Positions 16,591 through 25,517 of a DNA stretch of 64,000 nt are shown one piece after another (the first letter of the stretch is position 1; every line of letters starts with the position of its first letter). Under the pieces are notes generated by a model. The model had not been told where the DNA came from. It saw only the letters and a program-made list of their open reading frames with translations, and did not search any database. This DNA is from Pseudomonas sp. Irchel 3E13. Its GTDB lineage: Bacteria > Pseudomonadota > Gammaproteobacteria > Pseudomonadales > Pseudomonadaceae. Both the position numbers and the translations under genes were made by a program. Location: assembly GCF_900187455.1 (NCBI RefSeq), contig NZ_FYDX01000005.1, positions 62,001 through 126,000 on the forward strand, in the 5' to 3' direction.

Positions 16591-17511
16591 TCAGATGCCT
16601 TGCGGAATATCTTCACCGCCCAGCGCTTCGAACAGCGCCGGCAGGAACTCGGTGAAGGTCAGCATCATCAGGGTGAAGCTGGCATCGAGCTGGCCCAGGG
16701 CCTCCTCGCCACCGTCTTCCTCGGCCTGATCCTGCAGCAGTTCTTCGAACTTCAGGCGCTTGATGACCATCTTGTCGTCGAGGACGAACGACAGTTTGTC
16801 TTGCCAGGCCAGGGACAGTTGCGTGACTTGCTTGCCGGTGCCCAGGTGCATCTGGATCTCGTCGCTGGTCAGGTCCTGGCGCTTGCAGCGGACGATGCCG
16901 CCGTCTTCGTGGGTGTCGCGTAGTTCGCATTCGTCCAGGACATAGAAGTCCGGGGCGGCTTTCTGGCTTTTCACCCAGTCGGTCATGGTGGCGGTCGGGG
17001 CGATCTTCACGGTCACCGGACGCACCGGCAGCGAGCCGATCACTTCACGCAGGGTCGACAGCAGGTCTTCGGCGCGCTTGGCGCTGGCCGAGTTGACCAG
17101 CACCAGGCCCAGCTTCGGCGCGATGGCGGCGAAGACCATGGCGCGGCGGATAAAGGCACGCGGCAGGAAGGCCTGGATGATCTCGTCCTTGATCTGGTCG
17201 CGTTCCTTCTTGTAGACCTTGCGCATTTGCTCGGCCTCGATCTCTTCGACCTTCTCCTTGACCGCATCGCGCACGACGCTGCCGGGCAGGATGCGCTCTT
17301 CCTTGCGCGCGGCGATCAGCAGGAAGTCACCACTGACATGCACCAGCGGCGCGTCTTCGCCTTTGCCGAAGGGGGCGACAAAACCGTAGGTGGTCAACTC
17401 CTGGCTGGCGCATGGGCGAGCGGGCTTGGTGGCCAGTGCAGTTTCCAGTGCTTCGGCATCGAACGGGATGTCCTGGGTCAGGCGGTAGCTCAGCAGGTTT
17501 TTGAACCACAT
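16591..17511 (-). CDS. rdgC: Recombination-associated protein RdgC
   Basis: The product is 306 residues, the usual RdgC length. It begins [20 protein letters not shown] and contains the family-typical central region with [20 protein letters not shown] and the C-terminal LRFEE-like stretch (KRLKFEELL). RdgC forms a ring-shaped dimer that binds DNA without sequence specificity and restrains RecA. It lies upstream of sugE in the same direction, 80 bases apart, with an independent sugE promoter between. ATG 17511 is supported by the conserved N-terminus; a GGAG lies 11 bases upstream. Confidence 0.94.
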   Translation of the reverse strand: MWFKNLLSYRLTQDIPFDAEALETALATKPARPCASQELTTYGFVAPFGKGEDAPLVHVSGDFLLIAARKEERILPGSVVRDAVKEKVEEIEAEQMRKVYKKERDQIKDEIIQAFLPRAFIRRAMVFAAIAPKLGLVLVNSASAKRAEDLLSTLREVIGSLPVRPVTVKIAPTATMTDWVKSQKAAPDFYVLDECELRDTHEDGGIVRCKRQDLTSDEIQMHLGTGKQVTQLSLAWQDKLSFVLDDKMVIKRLKFEELLQDQAEEDGGEEALGQLDASFTLMMLTFTEFLPALFEALGGEDIPQGI

Positions 17512-17621
17512 GGGGCGGATCACTCCTCTCTATATAAGGGGGGCATTATTCTCCGACGGACCCGCTGAGGCCAACCCCGCTAAGTCGTTGGAACGCCTGA
17601 AAAATTTTTTTCAAAAAGTGC

Positions 17622-17650
17622 TTTACAGACCTTGGGGTGCTCCGTAGAAT
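17622..17650 (+). promoter_or_regulatory. tRNA operon promoter
   Basis: TTTACA (17622-17627) and TAGAAT (17645-17650) are spaced by exactly 17 bases, a good sigma-70 promoter about 20 bases before the first tRNA. An A/T-rich tract (17599-17617) upstream resembles an UP element. Confidence 0.75.
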
Positions 17651-17670
17651 GCGCGCCACACCGAGACGAA

Positions 17671-17746
17671 GGGTGATTAGCTCAGCCGGGAGAGCATCTG
17701 CCTTACAAGCAGAGGGTCGGCGGTTCGATCCCGTCATCACCCACCA
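17671..17746 (+). tRNA. tRNA-Val (anticodon UAC)
   Basis: The 76-nt sequence folds as a standard cloverleaf. The acceptor GGGTGAT pairs with ATCACCC, the D arm is GCTC/GAGC, the anticodon arm TCTGC-CTTACAA-GCAGA has TAC, and the T arm GGCGG-TTCGATC-CCGTC follows. The CCA end is encoded. It reads GUA and other Val codons by wobble and is the first of a two-tRNA operon. Confidence 0.96.
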
Positions 17747-17759
17747 CTCAGTGTTAAGC

Positions 17760-17836
17760 GCAGCGGTAGTTCAGTCGGTTAGAATACCGGCCTGTCACGC
17801 CGGGGGTCGCGGGTTCGAGTCCCGTCCGCTGCGCCA
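17760..17836 (+). tRNA. tRNA-Asp (anticodon GUC)
   Basis: The 77-nt sequence has acceptor GCAGCGG pairing with CCGCTGC, anticodon loop CTGTCAC (GTC), a T arm with GGTTCGAGTCC and an encoded CCA. It lies 13 bases after tRNA-Val and ends before a terminator, so both are cotranscribed. The first base pairs are G-C, C-G rather than the G-C, G-C common in other bacteria. Confidence 0.95.
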
Positions 17837-17876
17837 TATTCAACTTCCAGGGCCCACTGAACACCCGGAAGTTACA

Positions 17877-17907
17877 AAGAAAGCGACCTTAGGGTCGCTT
17901 TTTTTGT
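17877..17907 (+). terminator. Terminator of the tRNA operon
   Basis: AAAGCGACC, loop TTA, GGTCGCTTT followed by a run of T: a classic intrinsic terminator 40 bases after tRNA-Asp. Confidence 0.9.
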
Positions 17908-17951
17908 GCCTGCGATTTCTCCCGCACACCATGCCGCGCCTTGGTGCACAG

Positions 17952-17968
17952 CTCACCATCACGGTGCA
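17952..17968 (+). promoter_or_regulatory. NtrC-like activator site upstream of nasA
   Basis: CTCACC-N5-GGTGCA matches 10 of 12 specified positions of the NtrC site TGCACC-N5-GGTGCA. It lies about 55-70 bases upstream of a sigma-54 promoter, a normal enhancer distance. Confidence 0.6.
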
Positions 17969-18022
17969 GCCATTTCCTTACGCCAGACCGCCACGCCCAA
18001 TGAATCAGGGCTTCGAGCACTC

Positions 18023-18038
18023 TGGCGCGCACCTTGCT
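18023..18038 (+). promoter_or_regulatory. Sigma-54 promoter of nasA
   Basis: TGGCGCGCACCTTGCT differs at one specified position from the -24/-12 consensus TGGCACG-N4-TTGCT and has the invariant GG-N10-GC spacing. Transcription should start near 18049, leaving a leader of about 120 bases. Confidence 0.75.
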
Positions 18039-18053
18039 TTCAACTGCCTATCA

Positions 18054-18137
18054 GGCAATCAACGTCGATTGCCCCGTTCACGACAAAGGCGCCGTGCTGC
18101 TTCCCCTGTTTTCAGGGCGGAGCGGCATGGCGCCTTT
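18054..18137 (+). promoter_or_regulatory. nasA leader: hexaloop hairpin plus terminator (ANTAR-type antitermination)
   Basis: A perfect 7-bp stem GGCAATC / GATTGCC closes the hexaloop AACGTC (18054-18073), with A at loop position 1 and G at position 4, as ANTAR proteins require. Then follows a long intrinsic terminator (18085-18137), whose outer stem AAAGGCGCC / GGCGCCTTT surrounds an almost fully paired interior with TTTT loop and ends in T-runs. The terminator lies before the nasA start, so read-through must be regulated, probably by NasT. The same hexaloop recurs before nirB. Confidence 0.8.
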
Positions 18138-18171
18138 TTGTTTTTGTGCAAAAGGCAGGGGAGTCAGGGCC

Positions 18172-21100
18172 ATGACCAGCACGACGGTGCGCAGTGTCTG
18201 TCCGTATTGCGGTGTCGGTTGCGGCATCGTCATGAGCGTGACCGACAACCGGGTGACCAAGGTCAGCGGTGACAAGCAGCACCCGAGCAATTTCGGCCGG
18301 CTCTGCACCAAAGGGCTGAGCTGCCATCAGCCGCTGCGCGAGTCCGGGCGCATGGAATGGGCTTTTCTGCGCGATCAGCGTCAGCGCGACCCGGTGCGTC
18401 TGGGGATCGATCAGGCCATCGAGCAGACCGCCCGCCGCCTGCGCGCAATCATCGACCGCGACGGGCCGGACGCCGTGGCGTTGTATGTGTCCGGGCAGAT
18501 GTCGCTGGAGGCCCAGTACCTGGCTAACAAGCTGGTGAAGGGCTTTATCCGCAGCCGGAATATCGAATCCAACTCGCGCCTGTGCATGGCCAGCGCTGGC
18601 AGCGGCTACAAGTTGTCGCTGGGCGCGGACGGCCCGCCGGGCAGCTATCAGGACTTTGAACACGCCGAGGTGTTCTTCGTCATCGGCGCCAATATGGCCG
18701 ACTGTCATCCGATCCTTTTCCTGCGTCTGCTCGACCGGCTCAAGGCTGGCGCGCGGCTGATCGTCGTCGATCCGCGACGCAGCGCCACCGCCGACAAGGC
18801 CGGCCTGTTCCTGCAGATCCGTCCCGGCACCGACCTCGCCCTGATCAACGGCCTGCTGCACCTGCTGCACGAAAACGGCCATACCGATAACGACTTCATC
18901 GCCCGCTACACCGAGGGCTGGGACGAGATGCCGGCTTTCCTCGGCGATTACACGCCGGCGCGGGTTGCTGAAATCACCGGTTTGGCTGAAGCCGATATCC
19001 GCCAGGCCGCCGCCTGGATCGGTGCGGCGAAGGACTGGATGAGCTGCTGGACCATGGGCCTTAACCAGAGCATCCACGGCACCTGGCACACTAATGCGCT
19101 GTGCAATCTGCACCTGGCAACCGGAACGATTTGCCGTCCTGGCAGCGGACCGTTCTCGCTGACCGGCCAGCCCAATGCCATGGGCGGAAGGGAAATGGGC
19201 TACATGGGCCCCGGCCTTCCCGGGCAGCGTTCGGCGCTGGTCGAGGCCGATCGTCAGTTCGTCGAAGGCCTCTGGAACATTGCGCCGGGCAGCCTGCGCG
19301 CTGAAGGCGGCGAGGGCACCATCGGCCTGTTCGAGCAGATGGCGGCGGGCGAGGTGAAAGCCTGCTGGATTATCTGCAGCAACCCGGTGGCCAGTGTCGC
19401 TAACCGCCAGCGGGTAATCGACGGCCTGCGCGCGGCGGAACTGGTGATCAGCCAGGACGCTTTTCTCGACACCGAAACCAATCGCTACGCCGACATCCTT
19501 CTTCCCGCCGCGCTGTGGGCCGAATCCGAAGGCGTGATGATCAATTCCGAACGCAACCTGACCCTTACCGCCAAGGCGGTGGATGCCCCCGGCGATAGTC
19601 TGCCGGACTGGCAGATCATTGCCCGGGTAGCCTGTGCCATGGGCTACGCCGAGGGTTTCAGCTATGCCAGCGCCGAAGCGGTATTCGAGGAAATCCGCCA
19701 GGCCTGGAACCCGGCGACCGGCTACGACCTGCGCGGCCTCGATTATCCGCAACTGCGGGAAGGCCCGCGGCAATGGCCGTGCGAGCCGGGGCGGGCCGAT
19801 CGCCGCAGTCCGCTGCGCTACCTCAATGACGGGCTGAGCCAGACGCCACGCGACGGTGTCGATGGTCAACGCCCGGCCATCGTTTTTGCTACCGCCAGCG
19901 GCAAGGCCCGATTCTTCGCCCGGCCCTGGCTGCCGCCTTCCGAATTACCGGATGAGTCCTACCCGCTGGTGCTCAATACCGGCCGTGTCCAGCACCAGTG
20001 GCACACCCTGACCAAGACCGGCAAGGTCGCCAGCCTGAACAAGCTCGAGCCTGGGCCGTTCCTCGAAATCAACCCCGAAGACGCCGCCGCCCTGGGCATC
20101 GCCGACAAGGATCAGGTCCAGGTCAGTTCCCGTCGCGGCCAGGCCGTGCTGCCGGCGCGGGTCAGTACACGGGTGATGGCGGGCAACTGCTTCGCGCCGT
20201 TTCACTGGAACGACCTGTACGGCGAGCAACTGGCGATCAACGCCGTGACCTGCGATGCCGTGGACCCGATTTCCCTGCAACCGGCGTTCAAGCACTGTGC
20301 GGTGGCGCTGACCCGGGTCAGCGGCGAGCGCATCGATGCACTTCAACTGAATCCCGTCATTACCAAGGAGGCCGGGCTGATGCCGACCGACACCTTGCGC
20401 CAGGTCCTGGGCCTGGGTGCGCCCCCCGCGTTGGCCCTGGCCGAAAGCGAACAACAGTATTTGCATGGCTTCCTGCTCGGACTCGGCGCGGCGACGCCCG
20501 GTGGGGTGCCGGTACTGCCCGCCAATGCGCCCCTCGCCCCGGCGCGGCGCCTGTTTGTCGATGGGCTGCTGGCCGGGATGTATTCCCGCGGTGAGGCGCC
20601 GGCCAGCAGCGGGCGCAGCGAGCTCGCGGCGATTGAGCAAAAGCCCTCGCACCTGGTGCTCTGGGCCTCCCAGACCGGCAACAGCCAGACCCTCGCCGAG
20701 CGTTGCGCCAGCCACCTGCGGGAGGCGGGGCTGAGCGTGCACCTGGACTGCATGGAAGCGGCGAAGCCGGCGCAGGTCGGCGAAGCCGCCAGCTTGTTGT
20801 TGATCACCAGCACCTTCGGCGATGGCGAAGCGCCCGACAGCGCCACCACCTTCTGGCAGGCGCTGCAGGATGACGCCGCCTGGGCGAAGCGACCTTATGC
20901 AGTGCTGGCCCTGGGCGATTCCAGCTACGACCAGTTCTGCGGTTTCGGGCGAAAACTTGATCAGCGTCTGACTGAGCTGGGTGGCGAGCGCCTGCTGGAA
21001 CGGGTCGATTGCGAGCCGGATTTCGATGAGCCCTTCGCCAGTTGGCTGCAGGCGCTGACGGCAAAACTCGCCGAAGCGCCGGTGCCGGTCGCCGAGGTGG

Positions 21101-22176
21101 CAAAGCCGGCGTTCGGCAAAAGCCATCCGCTGCCCGCGCAACTGCTGGAAAACCGCGTGCTCAATGGGCCGGGGGCGAGCAAGGAAACCCGGCAGATCGT
21201 CTTTGACCTTGGCGACAGCGGGCTGAGTTACCAGGCGGGCGATGCGCTGGGTGTCTGGCCGCGCAACTGTCCGCAACTGGTGGAGGAGTTCCTGCGTTGC
21301 AGCGGGCTGGACGGTGATGCGGTGGTCAACCTCAAGGAACCGATGCCGTTGGCTGTGGCGCTGGACGAGCACCTGGATATCACCCGCATCACCCCGCAGG
21401 TGTTGGCCAAAGTGTCCGGGCTGCCCGGTGACAAGGCCGCGTTGAATGACTGGCTCTGGGGACGGCAGTTGGTCGATCTGCTCGCAGAATTTCCCTTGAA
21501 CCTTTCCCAGACAGGGTGGCTGGCGCTGCTCAAACCGTTGCAGCCGCGGCTGTACTCCATCAGTTCCAGCCCGAAGCTGCACCCGACGCAGGTGCACCTG
21601 ACCATGTCCACCGTGCGCTTTGGTCAGCGCAAAGGCGTTTGCTCCAGCTACCTCGCGGATCGCGCCGAAAACCTGAGGGTGGAGATTTTCCCGCAGCCGT
21701 CGGCGAGTTTTCGGTTGCCGGCGGATGATGGCGTGCCGGTGATCATGGTTGGCCCCGGCACCGGGATTGCGCCGTTTCGCGCGTTTCTGCAGGAGCGGGA
21801 GGCGCGGCAGGCCAAGGGGCGTAACTGGCTGTTCTTCGGTGAGCAGCGGGAGGCCTGTGATTTCTACTACCGCGATGAGCTGATGGCGTGGTGTGAGAGC
21901 GGTGTTCTGACTCGACTGGATACGGCGTTTTCGCGGGATCAAGCGGAAAAGATCTACGTGCAACAGCGCATGCGTGAACAGGGCGCGCTGTTGTGGCAAT
22001 GGCTGGAAGAGGGCGCCTGCTTCTATGTGTGTGGCGATGGGGCGCGGATGGCCAAGGATGTGGATGCCGCGCTGAAAGAGGTGATCGCCGTGCAGGGTGG
22101 GATGAGTGCCGAGGATGCTGCGCTCTATGTCGCGCAGATGGGGCGGGACAAGCGTTATCTGCGGGATGTCTATTGA
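18172..22176 (+). CDS. nasA: Assimilatory nitrate reductase fused to a diflavin reductase
   Basis: This 1334-residue cytoplasmic enzyme reduces nitrate to nitrite. Residues 1 to about 720 form a molybdopterin oxidoreductase with the 4Fe-4S ligands C10, C13, C17 and C45 (VCPYCGVGC, GRLCTKG) and a molydopterin-binding C-terminal part. From about 826 a flavodoxin-like FMN domain begins (LWASQTGNSQTLAERC, STFGDGEAPD). From about 984 a CysJ/P450-reductase-like FAD and NADPH module follows (RLYSISSSP, GVCSSYLAD, GPGTGIAPFRAFL, YVCGDGARMAKDV). The fusion supplies its own electron transfer from NAD(P)H, replacing a separate NasB-type reductase. Ribosome site GGGGAG supports ATG 18172. It precedes nirBD but has a separate promoter. 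Confidence 0.92.
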   Translation: MTSTTVRSVCPYCGVGCGIVMSVTDNRVTKVSGDKQHPSNFGRLCTKGLSCHQPLRESGRMEWAFLRDQRQRDPVRLGIDQAIEQTARRLRAIIDRDGPDAVALYVSGQMSLEAQYLANKLVKGFIRSRNIESNSRLCMASAGSGYKLSLGADGPPGSYQDFEHAEVFFVIGANMADCHPILFLRLLDRLKAGARLIVVDPRRSATADKAGLFLQIRPGTDLALINGLLHLLHENGHTDNDFIARYTEGWDEMPAFLGDYTPARVAEITGLAEADIRQAAAWIGAAKDWMSCWTMGLNQSIHGTWHTNALCNLHLATGTICRPGSGPFSLTGQPNAMGGREMGYMGPGLPGQRSALVEADRQFVEGLWNIAPGSLRAEGGEGTIGLFEQMAAGEVKACWIICSNPVASVANRQRVIDGLRAAELVISQDAFLDTETNRYADILLPAALWAESEGVMINSERNLTLTAKAVDAPGDSLPDWQIIARVACAMGYAEGFSYASAEAVFEEIRQAWNPATGYDLRGLDYPQLREGPRQWPCEPGRADRRSPLRYLNDGLSQTPRDGVDGQRPAIVFATASGKARFFARPWLPPSELPDESYPLVLNTGRVQHQWHTLTKTGKVASLNKLEPGPFLEINPEDAAALGIADKDQVQVSSRRGQAVLPARVSTRVMAGNCFAPFHWNDLYGEQLAINAVTCDAVDPISLQPAFKHCAVALTRVSGERIDALQLNPVITKEAGLMPTDTLRQVLGLGAPPALALAESEQQYLHGFLLGLGAATPGGVPVLPANAPLAPARRLFVDGLLAGMYSRGEAPASSGRSELAAIEQKPSHLVLWASQTGNSQTLAERCASHLREAGLSVHLDCMEAAKPAQVGEAASLLLITSTFGDGEAPDSATTFWQALQDDAAWAKRPYAVLALGDSSYDQFCGFGRKLDQRLTELGGERLLERVDCEPDFDEPFASWLQALTAKLAEAPVPVAEVAKPAFGKSHPLPAQLLENRVLNGPGASKETRQIVFDLGDSGLSYQAGDALGVWPRNCPQLVEEFLRCSGLDGDAVVNLKEPMPLAVALDEHLDITRITPQVLAKVSGLPGDKAALNDWLWGRQLVDLLAEFPLNLSQTGWLALLKPLQPRLYSISSSPKLHPTQVHLTMSTVRFGQRKGVCSSYLADRAENLRVEIFPQPSASFRLPADDGVPVIMVGPGTGIAPFRAFLQEREARQAKGRNWLFFGEQREACDFYYRDELMAWCESGVLTRLDTAFSRDQAEKIYVQQRMREQGALLWQWLEEGACFYVCGDGARMAKDVDAALKEVIAVQGGMSAEDAALYVAQMGRDKRYLRDVY

Positions 22177-22196
22177 GGCCAACCGGGCCGACTCGG

Positions 22197-22220
22197 TAGG
22201 AGCGAGCTTGCTCGCGAAGC
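22197..22220 (+). repeat. Single REP element
   Basis: A copy of GTAGGAGCGAGCTTGCTCGC plus GAAG, the Pseudomonas REP consensus, itself able to form a hairpin. It lies 20 bases after the nasA stop codon and may stabilise or end that message. Confidence 0.85.
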
Positions 22221-22252
22221 AGCCCCATTAGGGTTCACCTCCGGAATGAATT

Positions 22253-22269
22253 GCACCAGCGTGGTTCGA
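22253..22269 (+). promoter_or_regulatory. NtrC-like half-site upstream of nirB
   Basis: TGCACC-N5-GGTTCG: the left half is perfect for NtrC and the right half partly matches GGTGCA. It is 42 bases upstream of the nirB sigma-54 promoter. Confidence 0.45.
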
Positions 22270-22310
22270 TTTCCCCACGGTTTCTCTGCAATTTCCCTGA
22301 TTTCCCCACT

Positions 22311-22326
22311 TGGCACACTCCCTGCT
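22311..22326 (+). promoter_or_regulatory. Sigma-54 promoter of nirBD
   Basis: TGGCACACTCCCTGCT has the -24 GG and -12 GC with 10 bases between and matches most of TGGCACG-N4-TTGCT. Start of transcription is expected near 22337. Confidence 0.75.
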
Positions 22327-22348
22327 TTTACAACTCCACAACGTCCCA

Positions 22349-22438
22349 GGTGGTCAACGTCGATCACCGCTACGGACTACATAACGATTCAAGACCAGGC
22401 AAAGGCGCCTGGAGCTTCGGCTCCAGGCGCCTTTTTTT
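22349..22438 (+). promoter_or_regulatory. nirB leader: hexaloop hairpin plus terminator
   Basis: GGTGGTC / GATCACC closes the hexaloop AACGTC (22349-22368), identical in loop to the nasA leader. A perfect 15-bp terminator follows, AAAGGCGCCTGGAGC, loop TTCG, then its complement and a T-run (22401-22438). It stands 42 bases before the nirB ATG, so transcription into nirBD needs antitermination. Confidence 0.82.
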
Positions 22439-22480
22439 GTGTTTTTTTCGGGGTACGCCCCGCACCGTGAGGATCCGCAC

Positions 22481-25039
22481 ATGAACGCCATCGCGTCCAT
22501 CGAACAACGAGAAAAGCTGGTCATCGTCGGCAACGGCATGGTGGGCCACCATTGCGTCGAACACCTGATCGAGCGCGGCGCCCTGGCCCGTTTCGAGGTG
22601 CGGGTGTTTGGCGAAGAGCGTCAGCGCGCCTACGACCGGGTGCACCTGTCGGAGTATTTCAGTGGCAGCGACGCCGAGGCGCTGGCGCTGGGCGAGGCGG
22701 GGTTGTACGCCGAGCATGGCATTGCCCTGCACCTGGGCGAGACGGTGCTGGAGCTGGACCGCGAGCGTCGCGAAGTGGTGACGGCCGAGGGCCGTTACCC
22801 CTACGACCGGCTGATCCTGGCCACCGGCTCCTATCCCTTCGTGCCGCCGATCCAGGGTTCGGAAGGCGCGGCGCGCCTGGTCTACCGGACCCTCGATGAC
22901 CTTGACGCCATCCGCGACGCCGCCACCAACGCCCGGCGCGGCGTGGTGGTGGGCGGGGGCCTGCTCGGGCTGGAGGCGGCCAACGCGCTCAAGTCCCTCG
23001 GCCTGGAAGCCCATGTGGTGGAATTCGCGCCGCGGCTGATGCCGGTGCAATTGGACAGCGAAGGCGGCGCGGCCCTGCGTGCGCAGATCGAGGCGCTGGG
23101 CGTCGGCGTGCACACCTCGCGGGCGACCCAGGCGATCGTCGAGGGCCAGGACTACCGCTACCGCATGAACTTCGACGGCGGCGAGAGCCTTGAGACCGAC
23201 CTGATCGTGTTCTCCGCCGGCATCCGGCCGCAGGACGCTCTGGCCCGTGGTTGCGGCCTGGAGATCGCCCCGCGCGGCGGCGTGGTCATCGACGGCGAAT
23301 GCCGCTCCAGCGACCCGCGCATCTACGCCATTGGCGAATGCGCGTCCTGGAACGGCAGCGTCTTTGGTCTGGTGGCGCCCGGCTACAACATGGCCCGCAA
23401 CCTCGCGGCGGCACTGGCGGGGCAGTCGTTCAGCGCCTTCGAGGGCGCCGACATGTCCACCAAGCTCAAGCTGCTCGGCGTGGACGTCGGCTCCATCGGC
23501 GACGCCCACGGCGCCACGCCCGGTGCGCGCAGCTATCGCTTTATCGACGAGGCCGGCAGCGCTTACCGCCGGCTGGTGCTGGACCCCAGCGGCAAGCGGG
23601 TGATCGGTGCGGTGCTGGTGGGCGACAACAGCTATTACGACACCCTGCTGCAATACGTGCAGAACGGCATCGCGGTGCCGGCCGATCCGTCGTCGCTGAT
23701 CCTGCCGCAATCGGCCGGCGCCCCGGCCCTCGGCGCCGACGCGCTGCCGGATACGGCGACCATCTGCTCTTGCCACAACGTCAGTAAAGGCGCGGTCTGC
23801 GCCGCCATCGACAGCGGTTGCAGCGACCTCGCCGCAGTCAAGGGCTGCACCAAGGCTGCCACCGGTTGCGGCGGCTGCGCGGCGCTGCTCAAGCAGGTGT
23901 TCGAACATGAACTGACTGCCCGTGGCGTGACCGTGGACAAGAGCCTCTGCGAACACTTTTCCTACACCCGCCAGGAGCTTTACGCGCTGGTGCGGGTCGA
24001 GGGCATCCGCAGCTTCGATGAGCTGCTCGATCGCCACGGCAAGGGTCACGTCGGCTGCGATATCTGCAAGCCCACCGTAGGCTCGATCCTCGCGTCGTGC
24101 TGGAATCAGCCGATCATGGACCCGGCGCTGGTGCCGTTGCAGGACACCAACGACACCTTCATGGCCAACATGCAGAAGAACGGCACCTACTCGGTGGTGC
24201 CGCGGATTCCCGGCGGCGAAATCACCCCGGACAAGCTGATCGTGATCGGTGAAGTGGCGAAGAAATACGACCTCTACACCAAGATCACCGGCGGCCAGCG
24301 CATCGACCTGTTCGGCGCCCAGTTGCATGAACTGCCGCTGATCTGGGAAGAGCTGATCGCCGCCGGTTTCGAGACCGGCCACGCCTACGGCAAATCGACC
24401 CGCACGGTGAAGTCCTGCGTCGGCAGCACCTGGTGCCGCTACGGCGTGCAGGACAGCGTGAAAATGGCCTTGCTGCTGGAGGACCGCTACAAGGGCCTGC
24501 GCTCGCCGCACAAGCTCAAGTTCGCGGTGTCTGGCTGCACCCGCGAGTGCGCCGAGGCGCAGAGCAAGGACATCGGCGTGATCGCCACCGAGAAGGGCTG
24601 GAACCTCTACGTCTGCGGTAACGGTGGCATGCGCCCGCGGCATGCCGAACTGTTCGCCACCGACCTCGACGACGACAGCCTGGTGCGCCTCATCGACCGC
24701 GTGCTGATGTTCTACATCCGCACCGCCGACAAGCTGCAGCGCACTTCGGTCTGGCGCGAGGGGCTGGAGGGCGGGCTGGACTACCTCAAGCAGGTGATCC
24801 TCGACGACAGCCTGGGCCTTGCCGCCGAGCTGGAAGCGCAGATGCAGCATGTGGTCGACCGCTACGAATGCGAGTGGGCCAACGCCCTGAAAGACCCGGA
24901 AAAGCTCAAGCGCTTCCGCACCTTCGTCAACGACCACCGCGCCGATCCGGGCGTGCATTTCGTCCGCGAGCGCGGCCAGCGCCGGCCGATTGCTGCGGCT
25001 GAACTCCATTTGATCCCGACCACCGAGGAGGTGCTCTGA
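22481..25039 (+). CDS. nirB: NAD(P)H nitrite reductase, large subunit
   Basis: This 852-residue cytoplasmic enzyme reduces nitrite to ammonium with NirD. The N-terminus is an FAD/NAD(P) oxidoreductase (VIVGNGMVGHHCVE; GVVVGGGLLGLEAANAL). A BFD-like [2Fe-2S] domain follows at about 428-466 (CSCHNVSKG ... CTKAATGCGGC). The C-terminal sulfite/nitrite reductase part holds the siroheme/4Fe-4S ligands CVGSTWC (about 645) and SGCTREC (about 683). GAGG precedes ATG 22481 at 8 bases. Its stop overlaps the nirD start by one base. Expression is expected to need nitrogen limitation (sigma-54) and nitrate or nitrite (leader). Confidence 0.97.
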   Translation: MNAIASIEQREKLVIVGNGMVGHHCVEHLIERGALARFEVRVFGEERQRAYDRVHLSEYFSGSDAEALALGEAGLYAEHGIALHLGETVLELDRERREVVTAEGRYPYDRLILATGSYPFVPPIQGSEGAARLVYRTLDDLDAIRDAATNARRGVVVGGGLLGLEAANALKSLGLEAHVVEFAPRLMPVQLDSEGGAALRAQIEALGVGVHTSRATQAIVEGQDYRYRMNFDGGESLETDLIVFSAGIRPQDALARGCGLEIAPRGGVVIDGECRSSDPRIYAIGECASWNGSVFGLVAPGYNMARNLAAALAGQSFSAFEGADMSTKLKLLGVDVGSIGDAHGATPGARSYRFIDEAGSAYRRLVLDPSGKRVIGAVLVGDNSYYDTLLQYVQNGIAVPADPSSLILPQSAGAPALGADALPDTATICSCHNVSKGAVCAAIDSGCSDLAAVKGCTKAATGCGGCAALLKQVFEHELTARGVTVDKSLCEHFSYTRQELYALVRVEGIRSFDELLDRHGKGHVGCDICKPTVGSILASCWNQPIMDPALVPLQDTNDTFMANMQKNGTYSVVPRIPGGEITPDKLIVIGEVAKKYDLYTKITGGQRIDLFGAQLHELPLIWEELIAAGFETGHAYGKSTRTVKSCVGSTWCRYGVQDSVKMALLLEDRYKGLRSPHKLKFAVSGCTRECAEAQSKDIGVIATEKGWNLYVCGNGGMRPRHAELFATDLDDDSLVRLIDRVLMFYIRTADKLQRTSVWREGLEGGLDYLKQVILDDSLGLAAELEAQMQHVVDRYECEWANALKDPEKLKRFRTFVNDHRADPGVHFVRERGQRRPIAAAELHLIPTTEEVL

Positions 25040-25398
25040 TGAACCTGTCGAACGTAGCGGTGCAAACGCCAACCCAATGGACCCCGGTGTGCGCCGAAAC
25101 CGACCTGGTGGCCCAGTCGGGGGTGGTGGTATGGCATGAGGGCGCGCAGGTGGCGTTGTTCTATGTGCCGGGTGCCGAGACCGAAGTGCATGCGCTGGAC
25201 AACCATGACCCGCGCTCTGGTGCCAATGTGATCGGGCGTGGCCTGATCGGCAGCCTGAAGGGCGAACTGGTGGTGGCGTCGCCGTTGTACAAGCAGCATT
25301 TCTCTCTACGCGACGGGCGCTGCCTGGAGGATGACGGGCAGGCGTTGCGCGTCTGGGCGGTGCGGGTGAATGAGGGGCGGGTGGAGATCGGCGCTTGA
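25039..25398 (+). CDS. nirD: Nitrite reductase, small subunit
   Basis: This 119-residue protein has the Rieske-like beta-sandwich of NirD. It contains VVVWHEGAQVALFYVPG and DNHDPRSGANVIGRG, which occupies the place of a Rieske cluster but lacks its Cys-His pairs, as is normal for NirD. It associates with NirB. The ATG shares its A with the nirB TGA (TGATG), implying translational coupling. Confidence 0.93.
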   Translation: MNLSNVAVQTPTQWTPVCAETDLVAQSGVVVWHEGAQVALFYVPGAETEVHALDNHDPRSGANVIGRGLIGSLKGELVVASPLYKQHFSLRDGRCLEDDGQALRVWAVRVNEGRVEIGA

Positions 25399-25496
25399 TC
25401 GCAGTTGCAAGCCGCAAGCTACAAGGTACATGGGGAAAGCAGCGGCGACGCCGGCCGCTGTTTCTTACAGCTTGAAGCTTGCAACTTGAGGCTCGG
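25399..25496. repeat. Inverted CAAGCTGCAAG-type repeat around the nirBD terminator
   Basis: Left copy around GCAGTTGCAAGCCGCAAGCT (25401-25420) and right copy around CAGCTTGAAGCTTGCAACTT (25468-25487) are inverted relatives of a repeat common in P. fluorescens genomes. Between them a hairpin (AAAGCAGCGGC / GCCGCTGTTT, 25436-25463) with TTTCTT probably terminates nirBD. Confidence 0.65.
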
Positions 25497-25517
25497 AAGC
25501 CGATAAACTCCCCACCC

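Noticed and set aside
17671..17836. Possible integrative element at the tRNA-Val/tRNA-Asp genes
   Set aside because: Both tRNAs are intact with a normal terminator, and no integrase or repeat of a tRNA 3' end is visible downstream.
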